From NCBI RefSeq assembly GCF_000191065.1, contig NZ_GL872284.1:3727-41029 (forward strand): a stretch of DNA of 37,303 nt, given 5' to 3'. Position 1 is the stretch's first letter, and each line of letters starts with the position of its first letter. The notes under the pieces are model-generated. The model ran no database searches and was not told the DNA's origin. It was given only the letters and a program-made list of their open reading frames with translations. Positions 8,901-17,457 of the stretch are shown piece after piece. Position numbers and translations under genes: made by a program. This DNA is from Prevotella multiformis DSM 16608 (GTDB lineage: Bacteria > Bacteroidota > Bacteroidia > Bacteroidales > Bacteroidaceae).

Positions 8901-9607
8901 ACGTACTTCTGACCACCAGGCAGCTGAAGGCGCATGGAACCATATTTCGCACGGTCAATGTTACGCGTGCTGCCCATCGGAAACAGACGGGTATAGAACT
9001 TCACACCGTCTGCCGTATCACGCTCCAGCTGGGTGATGCTTTCAGGATAGCGAAGTGTGAGTTCCTCACCATGCTCGCAGCGGCATACGTTCACCGTCTG
9101 CCCTTCTACCCACCATTCTGTCTTGGCAGCTTCTGCAACCTTACGCAAGCCTTCATCGCAAAAAGTGCCACTGTAGTCAACAGTAAGGTTCTCTGTCGCA
9201 ACAACGCTTCCTGTCTTCCAGTCGCTCGTGCCCATACCAGCATTGATACATCCTACAATAAGCCGGACATGCTCTGAAGCTGGAGCAGTCAGTGTGAACA
9301 CAGCCTCATTCTCACCATCGGGATTCTTGAGAACCAACAGCCGCTTGATGAGGCTTTCCACTCCATAGAACTTCAAGTCATAGTCCCACTCACGCTCACT
9401 CTTCTGCGTAGGAAGATAACGCTCCTGCAGCCAGTAACGCTCACCTTCGAACTCACACCAGTCGTTTACATCCAGCTGCACGAAACTATGATGTGTGAAT
9501 GAGAGAGACAACAGATTGTCACCGCCAAGTGTCTTGTCCTGCTGGCTGTTGTCAGCCGGCTCAATCCGGCACTTCAGATGATTGTCACTTCCGTATATTT
9601 CTATCAT
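5945..9607 (-). CDS. Tail hub / tip protein (phage minor structural protein)
   Basis: A 1220-aa protein directly after the distal tail protein, the position of the tail-associated hub (gp27/Tal-like) in siphoviruses. The N-terminal half (about 1-450) begins MIEIYGSDNHLKCRIEP and contains the beta-rich segments usual for hub domains, including SEREWDYDLKFYGVESLIKR (about 69-88). The remainder carries beta-rich fibre-like modules and ends at DYPFQPDI. Base composition changes inside the gene near 8150 (about residue 485): upstream coding sequence is moderate in GC, everything after it strongly GC-rich. This suggests exchange of the distal part along with the fibre genes. It should close the tail tube and carry the fibre. 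Confidence 0.75.
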   Translation of the reverse strand: MIEIYGSDNHLKCRIEPADNSQQDKTLGGDNLLSLSFTHHSFVQLDVNDWCEFEGERYWLQERYLPTQKSEREWDYDLKFYGVESLIKRLLVLKNPDGENEAVFTLTAPASEHVRLIVGCINAGMGTSDWKTGSVVATENLTVDYSGTFCDEGLRKVAEAAKTEWWVEGQTVNVCRCEHGEELTLRYPESITQLERDTADGVKFYTRLFPMGSTRNIDRAKYGSMRLQLPGGQKYVDMNVEKYGIFHHYEEAAFSHIYPRRIGTVSSVRESSVKDNEGKPFKIYWFKDSALPFNPNDYEIGGLVKHVVFQSGELDGRDFEVNYHADTQEFEIITTWPYDDEMQMPGGNLIPKAGDKYILWNIRMPDEYYGLAEQEFLAAVEAFNAKHCIDTSVYKCPTHHVWIERNRVQLYIGRRIRLESQQYFPEAGFRSSRITRISRSVTLPSQMNLEISDATSTGSMTRINDGINEAKSYAMSALGAVPDIIRSGESTLPTDTNLFSARRSQKEFLSKKEEDVAQQLITFLKGIGLGADGRFSVNADGVALLSRILVGNYVKGSSGAGIYADGQGNYHIEGDYVHVRKQLTAEEVQLMKSTHINGRIINSPGSFTISRVEKTDGGWRCYFTQQDGEGRMISNTMGMDDYAYCETFNLVNQQGRLSNHYWHRRVFGLGADYVDICDNTDADDYASGSDEPQAGDEVSTLGNRTDPARRHAIVQAAAGTGSPYYRMYVGIRSFSLPKPKIQMSPTEGSWWMVTDEHGNDMPMEEYIASLKSQVSAVQEQADRQLVIWFGDAVPSATAEPAGEWTDEATKEMHLHDIYYNRSYAETGGGRAYSFEKNPDGSYSWHEITDADVLKSLEAAQRAQDTADGKRRVFVREQPVPPYDKGDQWSNATYEGRYQNDLLVCVRTKAKDESFDIDDWSPSQALTSAQFKSEIKTAADKISATVTNLKNGLVEVGFELDGEKKSFTVTAENFKVQTPEGKVALMTSDGKVNADLIEARSVRTLPGANGLHIDMREGTFDILTADNRKGISMTVDENGFPHLVFFDREGRAKYDLGYTGLKELVSAYRAAYWTRRRLVDVTGRGLAAVWPKTARGREWHEYHAAFHYVTGKLGEHAEEDGRLFELEDFAAPIPDGWYTDENLEGQFLAGGGETVDDGDPNGVPGPRVYGVKIGRTEGGRFTRKGLTVWFRVVNGRASFCDTEGKPLAVGLLQDYPFQPDI

Positions 9608-9650
9608 TTCCGTACTATTTAAACACTGATTAAATACTGACTGAACACTG

Positions 9651-10121
9651 TCAGAATGAAGAAACAGGTTCCCGGAATTTCACCTTGAAGGCTCCGCACT
9701 GCTGTCCTTCCGACCATAGATTGCTGATAGCTGTAAACCCGCTTGGAAACTGGTCTGCAAACATACGCATCTCCAGATTCAATGTCGGAAACCTGAATCG
9801 AAGCCACCCTTTTTCGCCATTCTTCAAAAAACTGATAAAATCAGTATAACGCCTGACGAATCCAGCTGTAGAACTCGCACTGATGGCAAAGTGAAGCGTT
9901 ACGTCACGTCCCTCACTCATTGGATGAAGGTCATCACTATACTCTTCACCGTGGCGTTCACGGATATTGACTGCCGTATTGCCTTTTGTCCTGGAAGGGG
10001 CAAGCAGCGCATTCAGATTGTCATGTCCTCCTTTCTGCTCCTCACGCAGGAAAGCCTTGTATGTTACCCAGATGTCAGTATCATTGACAAACACCTGACC
10101 TGATAAAATGTGTTCTGCCAT
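9651..10121 (-). CDS. Distal tail protein-like
   Basis: A 156-aa protein (MAEHILSGQVFVNDTDIWV...) between the tape measure and tail hub genes, where siphoviruses encode the Dit protein that joins tube to tip. It is beta-rich with a VTLHFAISASS strand pair and a GEKGWLRFRFP segment. The role is assigned mainly from gene order and size. It ends 43 nt before the hub gene and starts 4 nt after the tape measure stop. Confidence 0.6.
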   Translation of the reverse strand: MAEHILSGQVFVNDTDIWVTYKAFLREEQKGGHDNLNALLAPSRTKGNTAVNIRERHGEEYSDDLHPMSEGRDVTLHFAISASSTAGFVRRYTDFISFLKNGEKGWLRFRFPTLNLEMRMFADQFPSGFTAISNLWSEGQQCGAFKVKFREPVSSF

Positions 10122-10125
10122 AATC

Positions 10126-13100
10126 TTATCTCATTTTTATTCCGTCACGCTTCATAGCTCTTATATCTTCAGATATCTCCTTCAGATGTTTACAGTAGGA
10201 AGTATTCTCGACAAGCTCAGCTAATCTGTCAGAGGCTTCCGACCATCTGTCAGCTATCTTGCCCAGTATCTCGTCCATACTTGCCCAGTGCAGCTGACCG
10301 CTTGTGAAGAGTCCCTCCAGCTTTGTGCCCTGATCCTGCGTCATTGTCTCAAAGGCTCCGCTACGCCCGGACTGCTGTGTTCCTTCTGTCGGATCTATTC
10401 CTGCAGCCTTATAGGCGGCATCCCTTTCTGCCTGCATTTCATTGACAATCTTCGTATAGAGACTTCTAAGGCTCTCGGCTTCACTTTTTGAAAGGCCGTC
10501 CTTCATTGCATCGGCAAAACCGTTATACCATTCCCTGAGACGTTCGCCGTACTTTTCCGACTGCATCCAGTTCAGAATAGCGTTCTCGAACATCTCATCG
10601 ACATTCTTCAATATCTCACGATTGCTGTTCTTCACATCCTTCACAAGTGCTACCAGCGAGTTCCGTGCAGAGTCGAAGGTTATGTCTGTCAGCTTCTCAC
10701 GATAGGAGTCCTCTATCTTTTCAAGCTGTTTCCAGTAACCGATGTAATCGTCCATGAACTGTGCTGCGTCCCTGTATCCGTCGTTAGCAAGGTCCTTGAT
10801 ATGCGTGTATTCACTTGTCAGCTTGGTTGCAATTTCATACATCTCCTTGCTTGACAGCTTCCACAAGTCTCCGGCACCACGTATATTTTTCCCCAGCAGC
10901 TGGCTTATCGCATCCCATTCGTGACCGCTCATTCCCTTGTTGATTTTGTAATCAGAGCTATGGTGCCCGTTCGTATATGCCTTGTACCAGTTTCCCCTTG
11001 TGAATGCAGCGCCTGCACGCTCCATACTCTCACGCGTATTGCGTTCAAGTTCCATTATATTCCGCTTCTGCTGCTCGTATAATGACCCGGCATCGCTCAT
11101 CTTGGATTTACCCAGCTCATCGGTCAGGTTGTCGATAGCCTGCTTCAGGTCAGCATTGCTCTGGGTCAGTCTCTCAAGGTCACGCTCAAGGTTCCTGTCA
11201 CTGTCACCATCACCCAACCAGGCTGTCAGTTTGCTGAATCCTCCGAACGTTACAGTATCAAGGATATGATCGAGATGCGTCATCAGATTTCCAAGAGGCT
11301 TCGTAATGATGTCACCGCTGAAGACATCATCCAGAATCTTCTCAACAGCCCCCAGGATTGTATCCTGAAGACCTGTGACAATACCGCTGATACCATTCTG
11401 TGCTATAGCATCGAATATGCCAAGTACTGCACTGATGACCTCTCCCATCAGCCCGGTATCACCGAGTGCGACAGACAGTGCCTTAGCTGCTGCGCTGTCC
11501 TTTCCGAACAGAGACTGAAAACCGGCTGCAAGTGCATTACCAGCGGTCCTGGTAAACTCGCCTCCTCCGAAGAGTTTGTCCAGCTGCATAAGGGAGCTTC
11601 CCAACCCCTTGAGTGTACCGCTGGTCAGACCGTTCACGGCACTTTCCAGTCCCTCAAACATTCCCTTTGCACTGGCGGCACTTGCCTTGAGATTCTCGGT
11701 TGCCTCGTTAGCAGCCTGACTGTGTTCTTTCACAAGCTCACTTGCAGCTCTCTGTTCTGCTACCAGTCGGTCTACCTCGTTTTGCCATTCTGTCATTGCG
11801 TCCAGATTACCTTCAGCCTGTGCCAGCTCAAGATTCTCCTGCGCAGCTCTCAGCCCGTCAGCAGTCTCTTCATAGACACGCCGCTCGGTTTCCTGTGCAG
11901 CAATCAGCTTCTCCATCGCAGCCTGGTATGTCTTCATATCATCACTGACCTTACGGAATATCTCACCATCCCAGACGGCAGAACTCTGTTCAAGACGGTG
12001 TATAAGGTCAAATACTACAGACTGGTCCTGAATGCTGCTGCTCTTGAACTCCTTGCTTTCTGTTATCTTACGCAGCTTGCTGAGAAGAGGTGTCAGTTCC
12101 GACTTGAATATAGCACCGAACTCACCGAATGCGCTGCCCCAGTCGATGCTCTGTTTAATGGCATCAACATCGACCTTGCCCTGTGCGGAATTACGTTCAG
12201 CAAGCAGTTTCTGCCGTTCCCCTTCACTGGTTGCCTTCCTTATCTTTTCAGCATATTCCTCAGCAATAGCTAATTTCTGCTGGTTAAAAGTACCGTACTC
12301 CTTGAGATAGTCTCTCATCGCCTGGCGGTCGACTGAGAACACATCAGAACGCTTCCTCAAGAAATCCTGCTTCGCCGCTTCTTCCTGCGCCTTCCTGTTT
12401 TTCTTCTCAGCCTTCGTGTAGGCAAAACGGGTATCTGCCGGGTTAGCGTGGAAAACCTTGTCCTTATTCGCAGGATTTGCCTCCCACACCTTTCTGGCTG
12501 CCTCGATCTTGCTTTTCTTCAGATCTTCATACTCACGTGTGATTTTTTCCTTTTCCTTGTCAAAGTCGAGCTGTAACTGTGCAAGGGTCTTTTTTGACCC
12601 CTCCTGCATAGCATCAAGCTGTGCCTGGCGTGTCTCCAGCTCCATATCTCTCAGTGCACGTTTGCGGTCTTCCTTCTGCTCTTCTACCAGTTCCTGGTAA
12701 CGTGCCTGCCGCCTGGCTATCTCTTCCTTGGAGAGTTCCTTTTTCTTTTTCTTCTTCTTTTTCTTCTTGCTGCCATTGAAAACGGTTTCAGCGTATTTGC
12801 TCTTATGACCCGCAAGCTGGGCAGTCAATGTTCCAACCTGACTGTTATATTCATTCCAGGCCTTTGAACCGTAAATTTCACCGTCACGTTTCTTTTTCAG
12901 TTCCTGAAGACGCTTTTCCAGATCTGAGTCTGAACCGGATGTCAGAGTCTTTGACATTAGCTTATTGATGTCTATAAGCAGACCCTTCAGTTCCAGCAGG
13001 CGTGAGTTGTCTGTCTCAACCTTTACTTCCTTAGAGTTAATCTTGTCTATTTCTGCCTGGACACTCTGCAGCTTCTGTACCAGCTGCTCATAGTTCATCT

Positions 13101-15402
13101 GGGCTATAGCCTCATTGGTCGTGTCCTTCGTATTGACAGTAGCGCTTGCAATTCCCTCCAGCTGCGCCTTGGTACGCTCCAGCTCATTGTATGAGTTTCT
13201 GAATCCCTGTGCGGAAGTATTCACATATTCATAAAGGCTATCGTGGAAGGCTTCAATCTCCCGGTCGGTAACACCCAGGGAACGCAGGATTTCCTCTATA
13301 GTACCAACCTCTGCCTCTACAGCTTTCACACCCTCTGCCTGTGACCTTGCAAATGCCTCTGAAATGTCTGCGGCATGACTCATCACTTCAGTGGAAATCA
13401 TATTCCAGGTTGCAGATGTCACCTGCCGCAGCTTTTCGCTGGAGACATCCACGGTCTTATAGACCATCATGGAAACGCCTTCCGGAGTTGTCTCCATGAC
13501 TTCACGTATATCCTTGTAGGTAGCTTCCTTAGCTTTATCCAAGAGGCTGTCCATTGCATCCTTTTCAGACTTCATGGCATCCTCATTTGCCTTTGCGGCA
13601 GCTTCTGCAAGGGTTTTCTCCGCAGCCTGCTGACGGATAGCTTCTGTCAGCTCCTCGTACTTCTGTTTCTGCTCATCCAGCGTATCATTGAGTGAAAGCT
13701 GCCGTACGTTGTATTCCTTGGCAACAGAATTGATGCCGTCAAGAGCTGCCTGGTAACTCTTTGAGCCTTTTCTTACATTAACGAGAGTTGCATAATATGT
13801 TTCCAGCTGCGACTGTTCCTCCATGACTTTCTCACGGAAACGGACAGTGGCATCTGCAGCCTTTTCTGTTTCAGACGAGAACATTGACAGAAGACCTATG
13901 ACGGAAGTTATTGCAACCAGTGCGATACCGAACGGATTGGACATGAACGCAGTCTTCAGACCCTGCATGGCAGAGGTGGCCATACGGGTAGCTGCCGCCC
14001 ACAATCCAGTTGCACGGGTGTTGGCATTCCTCTGGACAGTGTCAACCTGTGTCTGAAAGGTAGACAGTCTGGTAGCCGCTGTTTCTCTCGCAGTTGCTGC
14101 AGCGGCTACGTTCGTACGTGCAGCCTGAAGGTTACGTGCAGCCGAGTTAGCCTCGGAAGCTGCTGTGTTCAGTGCTATATCAGCTGCCTCAATTGCTTCC
14201 CCTGAACCCGTTCGCAAGACAGCTTCATATTGTTCCTGTGCAGCAGCAACTGCTTCATTCGCATCATCAACCTGCACCGCTGCGTATGCAGCCAGACTGG
14301 TAGCTTCATTATAATTTGCTTCTGCAGTTGCCAGTTTAGCCCGTAATTCATTTTCAATAGCAGCGACCTCTGCATCAATGGCAGACTTGTTCTCGAGCTT
14401 GGCAGCTGTGTTTGCCTTCGTTGCTGCCGTATCAGCATTGACGGCATCAGGCTCAAGCGTACGTTTGTACTGGTCGATGAGTCCCTTCAGTTCATTTACA
14501 CGGTCTGATTCAATGGAGGCTTTCTGGTTGCTTATCATATTCTGCAGAGCCTGCACAGCCATCAACGCACCCTTGTATTCGCCGTACGCTGCTACTACAG
14601 TGAAGATAGCCTTGCCCAGCTTGTCATAATTCCTGACGGCTGCCGTAGTGAGTTCTATGCCCTTCATGATGAATCCCTCACCACTCTCGCCCATTTCGTT
14701 GAAAGCATCCTGCCATGCACCTTCAAGATTGCTTACGGCACCCTTCATACCTTCGCTCTGCTTTTCGAGCATGCCGTGGAACTTGCCACCCGCACTTGCT
14801 GCAGTTGCGAAAGCGTCGGCAACCATATCAACGCTGATTTTCCCGTCTGTCATTTCCTGCTTCAGGACACTCATGCTCTTGCCCGTTTTCTCGGACATAA
14901 CGACAAGAGGATTGAAGCCGGCATTGATCATCTGCAGGAGGTCCTGCCCCATCAGCTTACCTGTAGAACTCATCTGTGCGAAGGCAAGCACGAGGGAATT
15001 GAACTTCTGTGAGTCTCCCATTGAAATGTCGCCAATCTGACGGAGGATTGGCATCACCTTCTCTGCCTCGGTGTTGAAACCCAGCAATGTCTGCGCACCC
15101 TTGGCAAGATCATTCATCATCATAGGTGTGGTGGCGGCAAACTCCCTGATGTCACCGAACAGCTTGTCACCCTTTGACTTTCCTGCCAATGTTTCAAAGG
15201 ATATCTGAAGGCTTTCTATTTCGCCTCGCACATCAATTATTTTCTTGATGTACTCTGCGCTCTTGTCGACGGCAAACAGACCACCGACAGTGTTGCGCAG
15301 TCCACGAAGCCGGTTGTCAAGCACATCCGCCTCACCACCGATCTCCTGCATCCCCTGTCTCAGGTTGCCTTTCATCAGAAACTCAATTTCAACAGACTTC
15401 AT
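10126..15402 (-). CDS. Tape measure protein
   Basis: A 1758-aa protein, the longest gene in the window. Residues about 70-190 match the conserved tape-measure N-terminal domain (ETLAGKSKGDKLF, MGQDLLQMINAGFNPL). A hydrophobic stretch near 484-512 (SNPFGIALVAITSVIGLLSMF) may be membrane-active. Long coiled coils follow, with a run of ten lysines near residue 880. The length predicts a long tail, roughly 250-270 nm at about 1.5 angstrom per residue. It lies directly after the G/GT chaperone genes, as in other long-tailed phages. Confidence 0.92.
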   Translation of the reverse strand: MKSVEIEFLMKGNLRQGMQEIGGEADVLDNRLRGLRNTVGGLFAVDKSAEYIKKIIDVRGEIESLQISFETLAGKSKGDKLFGDIREFAATTPMMMNDLAKGAQTLLGFNTEAEKVMPILRQIGDISMGDSQKFNSLVLAFAQMSSTGKLMGQDLLQMINAGFNPLVVMSEKTGKSMSVLKQEMTDGKISVDMVADAFATAASAGGKFHGMLEKQSEGMKGAVSNLEGAWQDAFNEMGESGEGFIMKGIELTTAAVRNYDKLGKAIFTVVAAYGEYKGALMAVQALQNMISNQKASIESDRVNELKGLIDQYKRTLEPDAVNADTAATKANTAAKLENKSAIDAEVAAIENELRAKLATAEANYNEATSLAAYAAVQVDDANEAVAAAQEQYEAVLRTGSGEAIEAADIALNTAASEANSAARNLQAARTNVAAAATARETAATRLSTFQTQVDTVQRNANTRATGLWAAATRMATSAMQGLKTAFMSNPFGIALVAITSVIGLLSMFSSETEKAADATVRFREKVMEEQSQLETYYATLVNVRKGSKSYQAALDGINSVAKEYNVRQLSLNDTLDEQKQKYEELTEAIRQQAAEKTLAEAAAKANEDAMKSEKDAMDSLLDKAKEATYKDIREVMETTPEGVSMMVYKTVDVSSEKLRQVTSATWNMISTEVMSHAADISEAFARSQAEGVKAVEAEVGTIEEILRSLGVTDREIEAFHDSLYEYVNTSAQGFRNSYNELERTKAQLEGIASATVNTKDTTNEAIAQMNYEQLVQKLQSVQAEIDKINSKEVKVETDNSRLLELKGLLIDINKLMSKTLTSGSDSDLEKRLQELKKKRDGEIYGSKAWNEYNSQVGTLTAQLAGHKSKYAETVFNGSKKKKKKKKKKELSKEEIARRQARYQELVEEQKEDRKRALRDMELETRQAQLDAMQEGSKKTLAQLQLDFDKEKEKITREYEDLKKSKIEAARKVWEANPANKDKVFHANPADTRFAYTKAEKKNRKAQEEAAKQDFLRKRSDVFSVDRQAMRDYLKEYGTFNQQKLAIAEEYAEKIRKATSEGERQKLLAERNSAQGKVDVDAIKQSIDWGSAFGEFGAIFKSELTPLLSKLRKITESKEFKSSSIQDQSVVFDLIHRLEQSSAVWDGEIFRKVSDDMKTYQAAMEKLIAAQETERRVYEETADGLRAAQENLELAQAEGNLDAMTEWQNEVDRLVAEQRAASELVKEHSQAANEATENLKASAASAKGMFEGLESAVNGLTSGTLKGLGSSLMQLDKLFGGGEFTRTAGNALAAGFQSLFGKDSAAAKALSVALGDTGLMGEVISAVLGIFDAIAQNGISGIVTGLQDTILGAVEKILDDVFSGDIITKPLGNLMTHLDHILDTVTFGGFSKLTAWLGDGDSDRNLERDLERLTQSNADLKQAIDNLTDELGKSKMSDAGSLYEQQKRNIMELERNTRESMERAGAAFTRGNWYKAYTNGHHSSDYKINKGMSGHEWDAISQLLGKNIRGAGDLWKLSSKEMYEIATKLTSEYTHIKDLANDGYRDAAQFMDDYIGYWKQLEKIEDSYREKLTDITFDSARNSLVALVKDVKNSNREILKNVDEMFENAILNWMQSEKYGERLREWYNGFADAMKDGLSKSEAESLRSLYTKIVNEMQAERDAAYKAAGIDPTEGTQQSGRSGAFETMTQDQGTKLEGLFTSGQLHWASMDEILGKIADRWSEASDRLAELVENTSYCKHLKEISEDIRAMKRDGIKMR

Positions 15403-15429
15403 ATCCTTTGAACATCAATTAATAGGGAT

Positions 15430-15858
15430 TCAGTCAGACTGGAGATTGCTCTGGAAAAAGCCTAACACGTCATCCGTGTTGTTTTCTCCCGCCTTTTCAT
15501 TATCCACTTGTTTTTTCTTAGTGTAATGCGGCGCATCGGCAAGCATCATCATCAAGGTCTGGTAATTCACCCCGTTGAGGATGTACTCCTTGCTCCATCC
15601 TGTAGCATTGGCGATCTGCCACACCAGACCAAAGGGGCTATGGCTTCCTTCATAATGAGAACTTAACTCCCCTTCGTTTTTTGGCTCAGTCTCAGTTTCA
15701 GAGGGTTCGTCATCTCTGCTGATCTGATAATATTCGTAAAACTTTCCGTGCCCAGCAGCAGGACGAACTTCATCATTGCTACCTGCAGATAGAGGTTGTC
15801 TACCCAATGGCGCAACATCCACGACACCAGCCACACCGGCTTCCACCACTTCCCGCAC
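15430..15858 (-). CDS. Tail assembly chaperone, T part (made as -1 frameshift G-T fusion)
   Basis: This reading frame overlaps the end of the G gene in the -1 frame. The meaningful part begins near 15680 and ends at 15430, giving a C-terminal extension of about 80 residues. It contains FGLVWQIANATGWSKEYILN and LMMMLADAPHY, typical of T extensions. The nominal start at 15858 is probably not used. The product is expected as a fusion through the A-run at 15677-15682, as in lambda G/GT. It should bind the tape measure and recruit tail tube subunits. Confidence 0.75.
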   Translation of the reverse strand: MREVVEAGVAGVVDVAPLGRQPLSAGSNDEVRPAAGHGKFYEYYQISRDDEPSETETEPKNEGELSSHYEGSHSPFGLVWQIANATGWSKEYILNGVNYQTLMMMLADAPHYTKKKQVDNEKAGENNTDDVLGFFQSNLQSD

Positions 15859-16148
15859 ATCGTCAGAGCTACCATTTCTGCTATGGTCCTGCCGTGCTCT
15901 GCAACGAACTGCATCTGCTCGTCCTTGTCAAATGCTTCCAGCTCAGCATAGGATACGTCCAAACTCAGATAAAGACGTGCTATCTTGATCTGAGTGCTCA
16001 GTCTCGGACGGTGCATTGACATCCTGAACATCAGAGGCTTCTTGAAGAAGGGAAGGCGGACAGGTTTCAGAGGCACCGAAACCCCTATGTCAAGCAGGGC
16101 TTCCGATGCCTCCTGTTGGATTCTTCTCTCATCCATGACCACGCCCAT
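15663..16148 (-). CDS. Tail assembly chaperone, G protein
   Basis: A 161-aa protein between tail tube and tape measure (MGVVMDERRIQQEASEALLDIG...). Size and position are those of the lambda gpG class, which coats the tape measure during assembly. Its stop overlaps a second reading frame that carries a T-like extension. Its start codon overlaps the stop of the tail tube gene at 16148. An alternative start is the internal Met5. Confidence 0.75.
   Translation of the reverse strand: MGVVMDERRIQQEASEALLDIGVSVPLKPVRLPFFKKPLMFRMSMHRPRLSTQIKIARLYLSLDVSYAELEAFDKDEQMQFVAEHGRTIAEMVALTMCGKWWKPVWLVSWMLRHWVDNLYLQVAMMKFVLLLGTESFTNIIRSAEMTNPLKLRLSQKTKGS
15669..15685 (-). promoter_or_regulatory. Candidate -1 frameshift site of the G/GT chaperones
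   Basis: On the coding strand the zero frame reads AGC CAA AAA ACG, giving a run of six A (15682-15677). A -1 slip on it moves ribosomes from the G frame into the T frame. AAGGGG at 15674-15669, just downstream, can pair with CCCCTT at 15637-15632. The heptamer CCAAAAA is not a textbook site, but the run lies close to the G stop, where frameshifting is expected. Confidence 0.6.
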
Positions 16149-16621
16149 CAGCCCGCATCAATATCACAGATCTCGTAAGGAGCACTTCCGTCAGCAGGCT
16201 TCAGCACCTTCAGCTCGCAGGCAATCTTGGAAACCTCCGTAAGCGTCAGCTTACCGTCAAGGTGGGACAGCAGCACTGCATTGGGAATCTTGATTCGCTT
16301 GCCGCTCGGCGTGTCAATGACACATTCGCCGCGCAGCTGCAGCAGGGTTGTCGGTGCTTTCCAACCGGTTGCGGTTGCAGTACCGCCAAGCATAGCTGCG
16401 AGGTTCTCGTAGTTCAGCTGGATCATATTGAACTTCGGAGCAATAGTGCCGTTCTTCTGTACCAGTGTGAGAACTGGTGCATCCGGTACCTGCTCGGCAT
16501 CAACATCAACACTTTCCGGTGCAGAACCGCCCCATTCGAAGCTGTCCTTTTCGATGTAGCCGACTGTCTTGCTCATGAAGGTCATCTTGCTGAGACCATA
16601 CATGAAATCTTTATTTACCAT
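16148..16621 (-). CDS. Major tail tube protein
   Basis: A 157-aa protein (MVNKDFMYGLSKMTF...) upstream of the G/GT chaperones, the position of the tube subunit. It is beta-rich and of the expected size. No sheath gene precedes it, so the tail is probably non-contractile. The start overlaps the end of the spanin gene by 11 nt, suggesting translational coupling within the late operon. Confidence 0.7.
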   Translation of the reverse strand: MVNKDFMYGLSKMTFMSKTVGYIEKDSFEWGGSAPESVDVDAEQVPDAPVLTLVQKNGTIAPKFNMIQLNYENLAAMLGGTATATGWKAPTTLLQLRGECVIDTPSGKRIKIPNAVLLSHLDGKLTLTEVSKIACELKVLKPADGSAPYEICDIDAG

Positions 16622-17246
16622 ATAAAAATCGTTTAAAAAATAAAATAACTGCCTTAATCTTCGATAATATAAATCCCGTCACAATACCTGTCAGAAACCA
16701 TTTGAACGCCGTCAGAACATTGGCAAGAGAGAATGTTCTTTCCGTCTTCCCATACTGAGAGCTGCTCTTCTGTGTCTGACGGGCAAGCCGCTTTTTGAGA
16801 ACGCTGACCGTCTTTGTCAGATTAGCACACACGAGCTCCAGACTGTCACAGCTTGCTTCTATTATGACCTGTCCTGGTTCACCTGCGGCTGGAGGCTTTC
16901 GTCGTACTTTCAGATTCGCCTGTCCCTGACGCGCCGAGTATCCTGCGCCGGGAGGCAGCCGGCTCAACGAGTCCAGCCTGAGCGTCAGGCTCACTGCCGA
17001 CATCGGTACCTTCAGCGGCAGCATCTGTGTCTCGCTGATGATTACCGACTCGCTGTCTGCCGATTCGTCCATACTTAGTGCGCTGTGCTTTTCGACCGTC
17101 AGTTTCTTCGTCGAGCGACAGCTCGCTGCTGACAGGACAAGCAGCGCGATGAGGGCAAAGCTGGATAGCCTCGACAGCACGCGAGAGACGGTTGAGAGCC
17201 CGGCGTGTCTTGTCACTCTCGTTTCGTAGTCCTTCGATTTTTTCAT
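16611..17246 (-). CDS. Unimolecular spanin (u-spanin)-like lysis lipoprotein
   Basis: A 211-aa protein with both ends in membranes. The N-terminus has a lipoprotein signal: a hydrophobic stretch about 30-42 ending SAAS before Cys43. Arg/Ser/Thr/Lys follow the Cys, which argues against the acidic surface-export signal of Bacteroidota. A Pro-rich periplasmic region follows. The C-terminus has a transmembrane segment (about 176-196) and a basic end. This is the u-spanin layout, linking outer and inner membranes and disrupting the outer membrane at the end of lysis. The first 368 nt lie out of frame inside the preceding gene. Internal starts before the signal sequence are possible. Confidence 0.75.
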   Translation of the reverse strand: MKKSKDYETRVTRHAGLSTVSRVLSRLSSFALIALLVLSAASCRSTKKLTVEKHSALSMDESADSESVIISETQMLPLKVPMSAVSLTLRLDSLSRLPPGAGYSARQGQANLKVRRKPPAAGEPGQVIIEASCDSLELVCANLTKTVSVLKKRLARQTQKSSSQYGKTERTFSLANVLTAFKWFLTGIVTGFILSKIKAVILFFKRFLYGK

Positions 17247-17439
17247 AATTCATTCTGTTTTGTTTCTGAAGCCCTACAAGCTCTGCCGACACCATGTCAT
17301 ACATCTGCTTGTAGGTGTCTTCTACTTTCTTCTTTTCCTCTACCGTACGCAGACGGCGGTTGGCAATCCAGGCAATGGCAGCACCAATACCACCAGACGG
17401 CACTGCCCATTGCAGAATCTGAAATATTGTCTCTGCCAT
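16879..17439 (-). CDS. Membrane/coiled-coil lysis protein (holin or i-spanin-like)
   Basis: A 186-aa ORF. Residues about 5-26 (IFQILQWAVPSGGIGAAIAWIA) form one transmembrane segment. A predicted coiled coil follows (about 30-95), then a CPHRAACPV motif near 97-105. From residue 65 onward the DNA also encodes the spanin in another frame, and the last 80 residues are low in hydrophobicity and look constrained by that overlap. One N-terminal membrane segment plus a periplasmic coil resembles Rz-type inner-membrane spanins. A holin is the alternative. It lies between amidase and spanin, so it is part of the lysis cassette. Confidence 0.65.
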   Translation of the reverse strand: MAETIFQILQWAVPSGGIGAAIAWIANRRLRTVEEKKKVEDTYKQMYDMVSAELVGLQKQNRMNYEKIEGLRNESDKTRRALNRLSRAVEAIQLCPHRAACPVSSELSLDEETDGRKAQRTKYGRIGRQRVGNHQRDTDAAAEGTDVGSEPDAQAGLVEPAASRRRILGASGTGESESTTKASSRR

Positions 17440-17457
17440 TGTCTTGTTGTCTTGAAG

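Noticed and set aside
1..9607. Diversity-generating retroelement target in the tail genes
   Set aside because: Some Bacteroides transposable phages carry one, but no reverse transcriptase or template repeat is visible in this window.
11266..12273. Plus-strand 335-codon frame opposite the tape measure gene
   Set aside because: Cys/Leu-rich shadow without promoter or start context, inside a continuous minus-strand coding region.
12735..12775. Poly-lysine A/G run in the tape measure as a frameshift site
   Set aside because: Both alternative frames close soon after, and the main frame continues to a natural end.
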